From Imbricaverruca yamaguchii (taxonomy: Eukaryota; Arthropoda; Thecostraca; Neoverrucidae), in assembly GCA_034440575.1 (NCBI GenBank), contig JAOTOL010001661.1, positions 186,001-250,000 on the forward strand: a stretch of 64,000 nt of DNA, in the 5' to 3' direction. Shown in pieces: positions 10,103 through 22,510 of the stretch. Numbering within the stretch: position 1 is the stretch's first letter; every line of letters begins with the position of its first letter. The notes under the pieces were generated by a model that saw only the letters and a list, made by a program, of their open reading frames with translations, searched no databases and had not been told where the DNA came from. The position numbers and the translations under genes were made by a program.

Positions 10103-12598
10103 GGCTAACCGCATGTACTTTTTCTCTTTGTTCTTATGGCGGCCGAAAGGTCATGCCATGAATGCCAAATGCCATACGCGTGCGCTCGACTGATTAGAAC
10201 AGGGAGAAAGTTCGATTGTAGCGTGTTTAGCGCCGTCGGCGCGGTATCCCGTGCTCATCCGATGAGTGACGTGCGTCGTCTGCATAGGTTGGACGTGTCA
10301 GTCAGACTGGAGAAACTCCGCTACCTGTCTGACAGTCCCGGGTGTGTGCGTTGCTTGCCGCTGTTGGTGCGCTTCAGTACCGCGTGCCATGTATGGGCGT
10401 AGCCGCGATGTCGCTCAGTGTCAGTCGCCTGGCGTGGTCATTGGTCGGCGAGTAAATGTAGAGTATCTTTGCGCTGCCAGGGAGCATCAGGCTCCCTGGC
10501 AACGCTTATTTGTTTGGCGTGCTGAGCTCGTGGAGGCGTGCTTCTGCGTGTTGGCTTATGGTTGACAGCCAGCGTCAAGTTGAAACCCGAAGGCTGAAGG
10601 AAACCAAGTGACAGGCAAAGGAACGGAAGACCAGTTTGGTTTGCTTTCCATCAACATATATGTTTTCGCATGTCGTTGTTGAGTTAGTAAGAACATTTGC
10701 ACTTAGGCTAAATGATAATGGACCGGAAAATAAAATATAGGTATCGACTTTACCATGCCTGAATTTCGGCTACTACTCCCATCAGAGTAATATATAACAA
10801 GCACGAGCATATATTTTTAAGATTGGAGAAATGGAGCGTAGATTCACGCGGAGTCCATCCGAAATTTGATCTTGAATGTGATTTATAACTACCATTAAGC
10901 TTACGCGCAAATGTTTTCGCATATTATGCTGGCTGTTAACCAGAAATGGTTAACCTCTTGAGCGTTGCATCTGATAATATGGGATGCAATGCAGGAACGG
11001 TACCTGTAAAAGGGGCGACCTTCTAGGAACCAAGCTAAAGTCAGTGAAACATATAGGGGTAGCAAATAGCATTATCGATGTTCATGATCAAAAGTTAAAC
11101 GATGTTTCGGGCGTGATAATTAATTACCATCATACAACGTTATGCTTGAAGGTAAGTATATAAATATCCTTCATCTTTCCAGGTGCCACCCTCATATACT
11201 CACGAGAAACCGAACATTACAATTATTTTCGTATTGACTTGCTGTCGTATGTCGCTATGCTGTATTCAATGGTATTGCAATGTATCCATAATCCCTATTT
11301 CGTTGTCCCGTTGGGCGTTTGTTCGACTTTATACGAGCCATGTTGATATTACGTGCGTTGTGCCAGACATGCCGTTGTTGATTTTATTGTTAATACATGC
11401 ACTTTGTTGATTGTAACGGGTGCTTGATGTGATACAAATTGTATGAACTACGCTGCATAAGAGGGGTTTGTTAGCCATATTGAATACTATCCTCCAAAGG
11501 AGCATAGCCTATGACCTTCTAACCATGTTAAGTGGGGAATTCCCATCGCACTTACCTGCATTTCCCCTAGTAACCAGATACGTCCGCCCCACCCGTTCAC
11601 CACTTACAAATGTTTTAAACGGCAGGATTTTCAGGGATGGATTTTAACATTGTGAATTTTGATTCCCCATATGGGATTGTTCATTTACAAAACAGTCAAT
11701 CTAATTTCTCCTTTACCTCTGAAGATCGTCGGAGTAAGAAGAGGAAACGATGTCACCAACTTCCACATTATTGCATTAAATTTGACTGGAAAAACAAATC
11801 TATCGTATTCATATTGTTGCATACCATATAATTGTATATTCCCCGCCAGCCTGTAAGCACCTGAAACCAGAGCAGAGGTTTTGCAGAGCCGCGCGCATTA
11901 TCAGTTTTGATTTCGCTCGGCAGACGCGGTTTCACATCAATGCTGCTAATGGGGTTACCGCTTATAACATCAGGCCTGTTCCAGCACTGCAATTACAGGA
12001 CATTTCTGCTGCAGATTCTACTGGATTCCCGATATTACATGTGCGCCACGTTATTGCTACAGGACATTGCGAGCACAGGGATCATTGCTCGTAGCATTAT
12101 TCCTACGAATTTTTATGTTATGCTGTGTCCCACCCACAGACATCCACCCATGGTCGGAGCTATCGTGGGAGTTCCCTGAGTCCATGCAGCCTTGGGTATA
12201 TCTTTGTATAATCTGTGGGAGGACTTTATACAAAGGAAAATACCCGCGTACAATTTCCGCCAATATTTTGAAATTTGTCGATAACTCTGAGCTGCTGCAA
12301 AGCAGTTGGTGCTTTTCCTGAACGCTAATAGATGAGGTCGGTACCACCAGCAGTTCCCCAACATAAACTACCAGGTATTACACTGATGTGGACTATTTAT
12401 GCCTTCCGACAGGTAGGTGACCTCTGTTTTTCCCTTGGGATACCTACGTTTTTTTCGAACGGTCTAATTTGGTTTCTACGAGTGCAAATGTTTCCTATAA
12501 AAGTGTCTTACGAGTAAGAGCGAACTACGTGCGAGTCTACGTAGGGGGTCCGGGACACGTCGGGCTGGGCGGTGTCGGAGCGGATTTGCCAGTCGGAG
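10103..12598. other. Intergenic, no gene recognised
   Basis: Includes a perfect hairpin at 10475-10501. The short open frames have no domain signature. AT content varies without clear borders. Confidence 0.45.
10475..10501. repeat. Perfect 11-bp inverted repeat
   Basis: TGCCAGGGAGC (10475-10485) pairs with GCTCCCTGGCA (10491-10501) around a 5-nt loop. Intergenic; not followed by a T run. Confidence 0.8.
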
Positions 12599-13316
12599 GC
12601 ACAGCCGGGTGGTGGGTCGCTGTGCGGGCGCCGTACACAGCCGGGTGGTGGGTCGCTGTGCGGGCGCCGTACACAGCCGGGTGGTGGGTCGCTGTGCGGG
12701 CGCCGTACACAGCCGGGTGGTGGGTCGCTGTGCGGGCGCCGTACACAGCCGGGTGGTGGGTCGGCGGGCGCCGACACAGCCGGGTGGTGGGTCGCTGTGC
12801 GGGCGCCGTACACAGCCAGGTGGTGGGTCGCTGTGCGGGCGCCGTACACAGCCGGGTGGTGGGTCGCTGTGCGGGCGCCGTACACAGCCGCCGGGTGGTG
12901 GGTCGCTGTGCGGGCGCCGTACACAGCCGGGTGGTGGGTCGCTGTGCGGGCGCCGTACACAGCCGGGCGGTGGTGGGTCGCTGTGCGGGCGCCGTACACA
13001 GCCGGGTGGTGGGTCGCTGTGCGGGCGCCGTACACAGCCGGGTGGTGGGTCGCTGTGCGGGCGCCGTACACAGCCGGGTGGTGGGTCGCTGTGCGGGCGC
13101 CGTACACAGCCGGGTGGTGGGTCGCTGTGCGGGCGCCGTACACAGCCGGGTGGTGGGTCGCTGTGCGGGCGCCGTACACAGCCGGGTGGTGGGTCGCTGT
13201 GCGGGCGCCGTACACAGCCAGGTGGTGGGTCGCTGTGCGGGCGCCGTACACAGCCGGGTGGTGGGTCGCTGTGCGGGCGCCGTACACAGCCGGGTGGTGG
13301 GTCGCTGTCCGGGCGA
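12599..13316. repeat. 36-bp CpG-dense minisatellite, about 20 copies
   Basis: Near-identical units containing GGGTGGTGGGTCGCTGTGCG and GGGCGCCGTACACAGCC. Unit variants add or drop 3 bp. Because 36 is a multiple of three, five or six frames stay open for 240-350 codons on both strands, so these frames are not evidence of coding. Confidence 0.96.
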
Positions 13317-15499
13317 CTGCGGCTGGCCGCCGCCGGGCCGGCTGGATGACAGCAGTTTCCCCTCTCTCACACCACTTCACCCCCTCCGACGTCCTTCCAA
13401 CCCTGCTGCGGCCCGTCGCCACCACTACACGAATGTATATTAGCGAGGTCATGCTCCTATCCACATCATATACGCCCGTGAGTGCGCTCGGCTGGTCATG
13501 TAGCGAGGAGGGGATGTGGGCTTGGGTGTGATGTGATACTGATGGATGCCTATGATAGAGGTACACGACATGGGTACTTCCACCACCACCGCACTCGTCT
13601 ATTTACGGGACCCACCCATGTATCACCAGATAACACAACACATCCACCATCCACTCACCCCCCCCCCCCGCACACACACAAAATCGACGTTTTCGGGGAA
13701 GCCAGATGCAAGCGGGGCCCGGGTAATATCCAGTAAAATGTTGGCGGTGATGTTTCTAACAGCTGAATACCTGTGTTGAATTCGAACCAATTCCACTGGT
13801 CCTTAACACATTTATGCAACAGTCACTCGCTTCTTTCATTCCGCACGATCATTCGGTCCCTGATGATAGGAAAATGACTTCGCCAACGACTTTCCCCTCC
13901 AGTGTTACGCAAGCATTTAGCGAGTCGTATTCCCTTTTACTGGGGACTTGGCTAGTCCTGAATGCATATTAATTGCCTGCTCCGAGGCCTATTTGTAAAC
14001 GGCTGACGTGACTCTCCTGGTTGCATAATTTGTATCTATTGTCGTTACTACCCTTAAGGCTTGGCAACACTGGGCGGTGAAACATACCCTCGGCTTCTGT
14101 GCCGTCTTACGACTGAACTCAGGTATCAATAGCCAACTTGCTTAATCTTCCCCAATCGACACCATGCCTGGCCTTACACGTTGAAGACGTGCGACCAGGC
14201 CCACGCATCCAACGGGTGGACACGGATCCCTACCACCTTGGGCACGTCCCATGGTCGCGTTATACCCTAGCCGGTGCCCTTTTAGCCCCGGGTGCCACAC
14301 CCGTCTGTGCGTCTCCGATTATCCGACTCTCAGACTCAACAGGTTCTCAGAACGGCTGCATTTTATCACTATATGGCAGACTAACTGTATTTCGTCCTCA
14401 GTCAGATCAGAAACGTCCTCCATAGATATCTTCGCACCGCCCAACTCTTCAGGACCCGCATTCATACACCCCACTCCCTGTTTTGTTTTCAACAATGGCA
14501 TTTCTCTGCTGACCGGCATTCCATCGGAAGTATTGCGGAGCCACTATTATATAAGCTTCTACGTTCTGCTGTCCGTTCTCCGTCAATATTACCTTCTCCG
14601 TTTGGGCCCAAATGTCACCCGGTCGGCATCAATGTAGCATATTAAAAAATTATTACCAAAAACAGCACGACGGAATTAATGCCTACCTACCTCAACTTCA
14701 CATAGGCATGATCAACAGCTCCCATTAAATTGAGCTTCATATAGTCCATAAATTAAAAAAAAATGTGTTGACAAATTCTGAAAATATTAAGATGCGTCTG
14801 TGCGTTGGCTGAAGCTCATTAGCGACATCTTGCGAGGATATGAAGAAAAAGAACTGTAGAGCACTACAAAATACGATCGATCCGATACTCGCGACGGAAA
14901 CATCTCAAATATTGTATCTCAGCGTTATGAGGCATTTACCAGTAAAATACTTACAGATGGAACCGAAAGATGGATTCCATATTCGCCTACGGGGCAGAAA
15001 TACAGTCGGTACACCCTCGTGTACAAAACAATTTCACCATTTTTCCTCTTCTAGCTCTCCGACAGGCAAAGTCAGATGGGACCTTCAAGGCACAAAGCAT
15101 CGGGAAGACTCGGGTCCTCTACTGCGACGTCATTGAAGTTGCGTGAAAAGTAAAAAAGTTTGTCTAGCTACTATATACAGGTCAATGATTTCACCATGTA
15201 CCTCCAGTTTCCCCACACTGCAGCTTTGACATGTAAATTTATAAAAGCTAGATACACTTTTAGCCCTTCTTGTCAGACAGTCGACCGGTCAATTTCATGT
15301 TAGCGGTCTTTTCAGCGTCGACTGGATAGCGGAAGAACGTTGGTTGGATAGCAGTGAACCGTCGGCCGGATGGCGATGTGGACCTGGATCTCGGCAGAAA
15401 CTCGGCTGCATCTCGGCTTAGTGTCAACCTGATGACGGTATGAGCCGATCTGCTCTTGAGCCGACAGCGGGTCGCTAGTCGCAAGCTGGATAGCGGCCC
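13317..15499. other. Intergenic, unrecognised
   Basis: Contains a C11 run near 13660, a pyrimidine-rich stretch and decayed sequence at 13800-14640 that may be an old transposon, but no domain could be read in either strand. Confidence 0.4.
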
Positions 15500-15745
15500 A
15501 ACATCGACTCCACGTCGGCTGCATGTCGGCTGGGTGTCGCCTGCATGTTGACTGGGTGTCGGCTGCATGTCGGCTGGGTGTCGGCTGCATGTGTCGGCTG
15601 CATGTCGGCTGGGTGTCGCCTGCATGTTGACTGGGTGTCGGCTGCATGTCGGCTGGGTGTCGGCTGCACAATGACTGTGGGGTCGGCTGCATGTTGACTG
15701 GGTGTCGGCTGCATGATGACTGGGTGTCGGCTGCATGTCGGCTGA
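15500..15745. repeat. 22-bp minisatellite (GGCTGCATGTCGGCTGGGTG)
   Basis: About 10 units; degenerate TCGGC and CATGTCGG words spread on both sides from 15300 to 16250, suggesting an older, wider array. Confidence 0.9.
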
Positions 15746-17443
15746 GAAGACATTTCACTCCCATCCGACGACAGGTCACTGGCGTTCCGGCAGCGGCCCA
15801 ACGTAGGGCCCGGCATCGGTCAGACGTCGGACTGCTGTCGGCATGTTTGTTGGGTGGGAGGTCAAAGTGTACCCCCTCGAAGTTATATACTTTCGCCGAG
15901 ATCGTTCCCAACTTGGAACCAGTTTGTCCCCCTCCCTTCCCATAGCGGTGTGTAAGCGCCCTTTGAAGCCATGTCACTTGCTGACTTTCTATTCCTAAAT
16001 ACGCCTCTGCCGCTGCAGACACGACCAGATATCATTACTCTTTTATCGATATGAATTTGTCGCTGTCGATCCGATAACGGCCCGACGTCGGCTGGCCGCT
16101 ACTGATATTCATAACTCAGCCCGACACATGCCGATATTCCAAGTCAGTTTGACTATGTCGGTTCAAGAACGGCCCAATGTCGACATGTTGCTCATGCGAT
16201 GCCGAGCTCGCCCCGACACATCACGACAGCGGGTCGATATCAGCATCCTTACTGGGTGGAGCCATTCAGAAAACATACAAAGTGAAGCCTTTGGCTAAGG
16301 TGGAAAACGAGAGTAATTTTTATTTTGAGGGAAATATGAAATTAGATCTTGTGGAGCCTGATTTCCCGTCTCATTAAATGCATATTCGCAAGTGCCCCTT
16401 CAATATTGGCTTTTCCCTCCGAAAATGTCAGCTTTCAACATGGAGGCATATGAAGTTGAAGCATAAGAAGCTCCTTTCCTCCAATCCATTTGGGATCGTC
16501 CATTGCCTTCATGCTCATGCATTGCTCCCCCCCCCCCACCCTGCTCAAATAATTTTCAGAAATGAACGACCCTGGATTGGAAGCACCCAAGGTTCATTGG
16601 GGTTGAATCAGGATCCCAGTAGAAAAGGATTGATGAAGGATTTCCGCAATATGAAAAAAAAAACCTGGTGCTCTTGTCGGACAATCTGCTCAGCGAAGAT
16701 GCGTGGCCGCTACACTGTGAGCTTCTCGCACACAATTTCCTTGACAGTATACAAAAAAGGTCTCGCTGGGTCACGTGACCCATATTTTCGGGAACGTTGA
16801 TCATTAATCCCATGACGTGGCGATAATTGTATCCAAAAGTGCACTTCTCATGCTCGGTCTCACCAAGATACCCTGTCATCTTCATCCGTTCCAGGAACAT
16901 ATTTCAAAATCCAGGAGCAAGGATTCTTCTATTTTACCTCCTTGCCTTTACTGCTGGTAGGAATTTATATTACCTGGTTGTGCATTGCTGCCAACTTTGG
17001 GTGGATTTGTTTTACTGCCAACCTGACGTCCGTTTGTATTTTGTGTATCGTGTGTGTGTGTCAGGTATGGTTAGTGTACCGTTGTGCTACAAGTTTCAAA
17101 ACTCTTGCATGCAGGATTAGTATGAGGTAATTATGGAATTTAATGACGCAATCATTCCGAATGAACAATGCTTCGCTACGTCGTAGCCTCAACCAATTGT
17201 GTCGGTACTTGTATTGTTCGTTGGTGTTATAATTGTCTTCCCATACTTAATGATACAGCCTTGACCTAGGTAGGTACCTACCTACATACCTGGTTACGGC
17301 CTTGACCTATAAGCATAGATGTTTTGAAGCTTGTTTTCATAATAGATATTAGTTTCCATTACATTAGTGCATATTTATATATGCCTGATATACATTGCTG
17401 CTGATTAGATTGTAAATGCCATCAACATTGCGATCATGATACG
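15746..17443. other. Intergenic, unrecognised
   Basis: Decayed TCGGC-rich sequence to 16250, then mixed sequence. A perfect 18-bp palindrome, TAGGTAGGTACCTACCTA, lies at 17267-17284. Confidence 0.45.
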
Positions 17444-18622
17444 TAATAGTTGATCTCTCAAAATGGCTTTCTTAGGTGGGTATGTACTTCAGTACCTATC
17501 TACCTAAGTCCCTAGTTCCACATGTTGGATGATTATTTTGGCTTTTCATATTTCACTCACTCAGTTTTTTGTATGTCTGTCACTGCATATGTTTTCTTCA
17601 CATTCCACCAAACCATGATCAGGGTTGGAAAGATAATATTATTGTATTATAGCTTTCATACATTGTGCATCCATAAAGCAAACATGGATTATGCTGACTG
17701 GTTAGGATTCTTGGTAAACTTGTCTTAAAAGATGTATTTTTGTATTTTTCTCTTGAGTATGTTTCATGCAAGTGACTAAGATGATGGGACCACTTGTATT
17801 CTGTGCAAATGCTTACTTTTCAAGTCATGAGTGAAATAATGTTAAATGGGGCTTTGAGTTATGTAACAGCATAAAAAGAAATGTTTTAAAATAGTAAAAT
17901 ACAAATGCAACATAACATAACCTAACTCAACCTAGCCTTTGGAGGCTAAGTTTAGTTAGGAAATGAAGGAAATTAAGTTACCTTTGGACAATATTACTTT
18001 AAAAAATTATCTAGAAAAATGTTGAGCAATTTATTTTTGGAAAGTGCTCAAAATTAGAAACTTAACCCAGCTTAACCTAACCTAGCCTAAGTTGCTTGTA
18101 AAGAAGAAAATATAATTTTTGATTTAAAAAAAAACAAAATAATACTGTTTTTTTCAGTAGGAACATTTCAATTCCTGGTATTTTTTAGGGGTGTGGATCC
18201 TGCATATTTTTTTAATCAGCAAATTGAAAGTTTTCCAGAAGCATGTTAGGCTAGGTTATCATATGCTGGTGTTAGGTTTTTATTTTGAAGTTAAAAAATT
18301 GCCCTTTTTCCTATTTGTGGAGATTTGTTCCTTGAAAGGGGGTTATCTACATTAGGATACATTATTTTGTGCCACTTTTTAAGTGTTATTTTATGCTATA
18401 TTGCCAAACTTTGGTTGGCAGGTCCCTTTTGGTGCTATTTGGCTTACCAACCAAAAAGTAAGCATTTGCAGGGTAACTGAGTGGTCACAGCATTGTAGTG
18501 ATGTTTGTATATGTTGTGGTTGATACAAATCCAGAGATTTATAGAACACATTACAGCACAAATGTATTGAAAGTACCTGAATTCAACTCCTTTGACTTTA
18601 AAAAAAAGACTCTCATTAAAAA

Positions 18623-18653
<31 letters not shown>

Positions 18654-20125
18654 TTTAATTAAAAAAAATAAAAATTAGTAATTGATAAAAGGAGAAAAAA
18701 AACCCTAAATTTTTTTATTTTAAACCAAAAATTTTTAAATTATATTATATATATTTTTTTTTTTTTTTTTTAAAATTTTTTTTATAAAAAAAAAAAAAAA
18801 AAAAATTTTTTTTTTTTTTTAAATAAAAAAAAAAGATATAAAAAAAAAAAAAAAAAAATTTTTATTAAAAAAAAAAAAACAATTCTCATGGCTCCAAAAT
18901 TTCCTCCAAGTCAATGATTCTGAAGCATAGATCTGACCATGCCTAAGATGGACCAGTAGTATCCATGCTTTGGTTGGGTTGAAGCTCCTATGGTCCTCTC
19001 ATCTAGATGGTAATCATCTTGATAGGTACACTCATATGACACTACAACCTAATCAAATACCAGAATGCATAGTATGAAACAAAAATATTCTGGATGGAAA
19101 GCTAGGTGATATTCATAGGAATCTTTTCATTATGACATTGCTTTTGGTGATGGTGAAATAGAGTAAGCTGGAAGTCATCATTGGAGCAGGTTCCAGCCAT
19201 CCTGAGACATGTGCTGAGGTACATCAGCTGATTCAGTGCAGTTTGTATGTAGATTACTTGGATTGATTTTGATTGCTGAAAAGGGGTGGTAAAGCATGCT
19301 TTATGCTATTCAAGTACCTTGCTGGGGATGTTTAGGCTCTAATTGCTCTTAATATCAGGTTATCAATACTTCATATGAATTATTTGAAATTGATGAATTC
19401 CACAACATAGCAATGCTTAAACATTAATGCCAGGAGGTATGCAAGGATTGATAGTAATAAATGCTCTCTTTCTCTTGTTGCATTCTTAAGTCATGAACAA
19501 CATCCTGTGAAATCAAAAACAAATTGGCTACTATCTGAAAACTTTTATTATAATTTCATAGAATGAAATTTTTATTAGTGAGCATATTGTCAGCTGTAGC
19601 TGATAGTATGTTCACACACCCTGCAAATCATCTATGGTGAATTTTGCCATTTTCTGGAGTTATCAAGATAGTAAAATATGGAATGTGAGGTATTCAGGTT
19701 ATCAGGCAAGCAAATGTAATCTAATAATAGCAGAAATGGTCACTGTCAGGGTTGGAAAAGTGGCCCTTTTTTGGAACTTTTTCCATCCAAAGAATTATAC
19801 AACCCTCAAATAAATACACTCCTTGCATTGCTGGATAAAGACATGCTTAGCTAACAATATACAGATGATATCATTATACAATAGTGATAAGTTGGATGGA
19901 GAGGAAGCAGCATGCTATGGGACCTATAACATTTGGTGATCTATGGCTGATAATAAGATCCTCTTCCAGTCCCAGTAATTATTATATGAAAAAGATCAGA
20001 AGAATCTGGAATTTTGTTTTTATTCTTGAAGAAGAATCTCAGGTTATTTTACAACACATTCAACCACAAGGTTGTATAGTATACCACAAGGTTGATTGGT
20101 CATGTGTGGACTCTGGAAATGCCAC
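17444..20125. other. 2.68-kb CpG-free AT-rich block
   Basis: I read every line from the CG at 17442 to the CG at 20126 and found no CpG at all between them, although most of the window is CpG-rich. It contains AACCTAACCTAG-type strings (17911-17935, 18060-18090). No coding frame is supported. Confidence 0.9.
18590..18882. repeat. A/T homopolymer patch
   Basis: About 290 bp of long alternating A and T runs with almost no other bases. It may be true low-complexity DNA or an assembly or base-calling artefact. Confidence 0.85.
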
Positions 20126-20182
20126 CGGCTGCGAGATTCGAATCCGACGCTCCACCATCTAAGCTACTGAGGCCCCCGGTTT
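20113..20182 (-). mobile_element. tRNA-like SINE head
   Basis: On the minus strand TAGCTTAGATGGTGGAGCG (A box) and GATTCGAATCTCG (B box) lie at tRNA spacing. It holds most of the CpGs of its neighbourhood, so it is probably younger than the CpG-free DNA around it. Confidence 0.6.
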
Positions 20183-20204
20183 TTATTCTTCATTCCAGGA
20201 AACA

Positions 20205-20395
20205 TCACTGCATTTTTTCAAAATGTATACACTTCGTTATTTATAAAATGTATATACTCCATGACTTGGTGCTGCAATATACACCCCATAATTTGGCAAA
20301 CTGGAAAATTACACACTCCATTACATAGTGCTTCTCAAGATTATACATTCCATACTTTGACAAGCAAAAAAATATACACTCTGAATCCAAGGCTG
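20205..20395. repeat. Degenerate ~42-bp tandem repeat (TATACACTCC)
   Basis: Four or five diverged units sharing TATACACTCCAT and variants. Confidence 0.65.
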
Positions 20396-22319
20396 AGAAG
20401 TGAAAATCCAACACTGGTCACAGTAGTTCAGTTGGTGGGATGTTGGGCTCTTGATCATAAGATTGTAGAGTTAAATTCCATGATTTGCAGGATTGCTGGA
20501 TTCACCCACAGCCAATTGACATGAGAGATTGTCAACTATATGTGACTTAGTAGTTGAATGCAGGATGTAAGAGCCCAGGATTCACTCTGGTAATAGTAGA
20601 CACAGATACAGTCAGATATTGTGAGTTCCTTGGGCTAAACAGTAAATTTTTGAGTAACCTGACATGGACACCTCTTCCAGCTTACATCATATTCTCAGTA
20701 AGGCTTGTCATCAGAATCACTCATTACTTATGCAATGCACCACTTTAGTGGGAAATTTAAATTAGGATCACCCCACATGGAAAAGGACAGTCATGGGGGT
20801 CACAGTACCCTACAAAATCACTCCCTTTTTAGTAGTGGCTACTTTGTGTTGTTCAGAGAACAGTCATAAAATATTCGTGAAATAGGGTGGAGTGTACCAC
20901 TGATGGATCAGTGAGGAGACATCCTACCCAAAGAAGTATTGACATCATGCTTCTTAATGTGTGTTTATGAAGTATCCATGCTTCATTTCCAACAGTGTGT
21001 AAGTTCATGCTTATGCTTACGATTATAGATTGTGATACATATTGTACCTAACATGATTTAAAGTAAAGAGATCACACATGATATGGTTCACTGTTCAATG
21101 CAATTTGCTGACAATTGGCGCTGCATGACCGACGCAGTTGATGTGCCCTTAAACTCCAATAACTAACTAACTAACAATTCGCTGACAGTATGCTATTCCT
21201 ATCATTGTTATCAACACAAGTATCCCTATAATGTCTCCCAAGACAAATGAAAAAGATTAACATATAAGCAGGCTATGGGCCAACAATTGACTTTGAAGGA
21301 CATAAACGATTTTCTGAACGACATAGTTTCCATGGGGAAAATAGACATCTTAGTGGATGGACTCTTTTGACATCTCACACCTGATGGAAAAAATTAATGC
21401 TGTCAGAGAACCTCCTCACAGAGTCGCCAGGATTGTCATCCTGCACCTCTCAGTAGAGGAAGCCCTTTACCTTTAGACATACATGCCCTTTGCAGTGAGG
21501 GCACCAATTTGTTGTGAAGGAAATTCAAAATAATGCATCTTATAGGATGCTCTTATCTAGCAGACACCAATATTTGTGAAAATTTTCCTTCAATAGCATG
21601 TACTTGTAACTGATAGATTCATCCAGAGGGTAAGAAAGTTGGAAAAATATTTGGCATAGCAGGTTATGCTGTATTTAATTGTAGGGGAGAAAGGGTGTGT
21701 TCCATGTGTGTAAGGTGATGAGCTGAGAAGGGATTATGGAGGCTAACTTGAATGGCTTTATCCAATTGTTGAGTGAGGGCTCCATACTCATTTGAGGGTT
21801 ACCCAGTTCTGAATTATCTTCTCCTTTGCTTTCTGAAGTGTAACTCATTCGTTTGTATCGTCCACTTGCATTGTCTTATCAATTATTAATTTCACAACAC
21901 GATACATAAAGCAGTATGCATCACACCTTGAAGCCCAAAATGTTCAGTTTTCGGTTCAGCTCCAGCCAGAGATCCAGTTCTGAATCCTGAGACGCTCATT
22001 GTTTTGCCCTATATGTTTTGATAATTTTCCCTGTTGTAATGTGCGAGTAGTTGTGGTCCTGGTGCAGCAGACGTGTTGGGCCTAGCTACTGTCTATGGGA
22101 TGGAATACTTCGCCAGCCATGCACTCTTGTGTGCTGTAGGTAAATGCTACGCTGTCCGGCACCTGACCACCGTGACGTCATTGCGTGTCTTACCAACACC
22201 GAGACTCCTCAGAGACGGCCGCCTGGCGTTTGGCGAGCCATCACTGTTCCAATTATCGCTGACGGGCGTATAGCACAGTGTTGCCATTTCAAGAGAGTCG
22301 GGGACTGCTCTGCGCCCTC
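20396..22319. other. Intergenic upstream of dia
   Basis: AT-rich and CpG-poor until about 21100, then gradually normal. Contains one short retroposon at 21113. No gene is supported; any dia 5' non-coding exon or enhancer here could not be recognised. Confidence 0.45.
21102..21186 (+). mobile_element. Ultra-short retroposon copy 1
   Basis: A 63-bp body (21113-21175) starts AATTGGCGCTGCATGACC and ends in AACTAACTAACTAAC. It lies between 11-bp duplications AATTTGCTGAC / AATTCGCTGAC (21102-21112, 21176-21186; one mismatch). Confidence 0.8.
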
Positions 22320-22438
22320 TGCAGTGGCTCAGTTAGCTGTCGCTATGGGTTGCAGTGCTGGCATGCTGGCCCGCGTGAAACTCCCGCCAGGCAGAATCGG
22401 CGGCCGTCTCAGTTACCAGCCGTGTCCCTGTGTTGCAG

Positions 22439-22477
22439 CCGGAGGTGACGCGGACTTGAAGCGAGCGTCGCCGGCCG
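22439..22477 (+). other. dia: dia 5' untranslated part of exon 1 (probable)
   Basis: A good 3' splice site, TGTCCCTGTGTTGCAG, ends at 22438, 39 bp before the start ATG. This suggests a 5'-UTR intron and at least one non-coding upstream exon. It could instead be chance in a transcript that starts in the surrounding CpG-rich sequence. Confidence 0.5.
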
Positions 22478-22510
22478 ATGGCCAAGAGCGAGAAGATGAA
22501 GGCCAGTTTC
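22478..22510 (+). CDS. dia: dia exon 1 (residues 1-11, start codon)
   Basis: The ATG at 22478 sits in a CpG-rich stretch and is followed by 11 codons, [11 protein letters not shown], then a strong donor GTAAGT at 22511. Phase 0 matches exon 2. The segment is too short for homology, so the call rests on the donor, phase, promoter-like context and lack of an in-frame ATG earlier in exon 2. Confidence 0.72.

Noticed and set aside
12469..13566. Open frames of 240-350 codons in the 36-bp array
   Set aside because: Both strands and all phases are open because of the unit length; no domain and no splice context.
13800..14640. Possible decayed transposon coding sequence
   Set aside because: Translations in both directions gave no motif I could name; stops are frequent.
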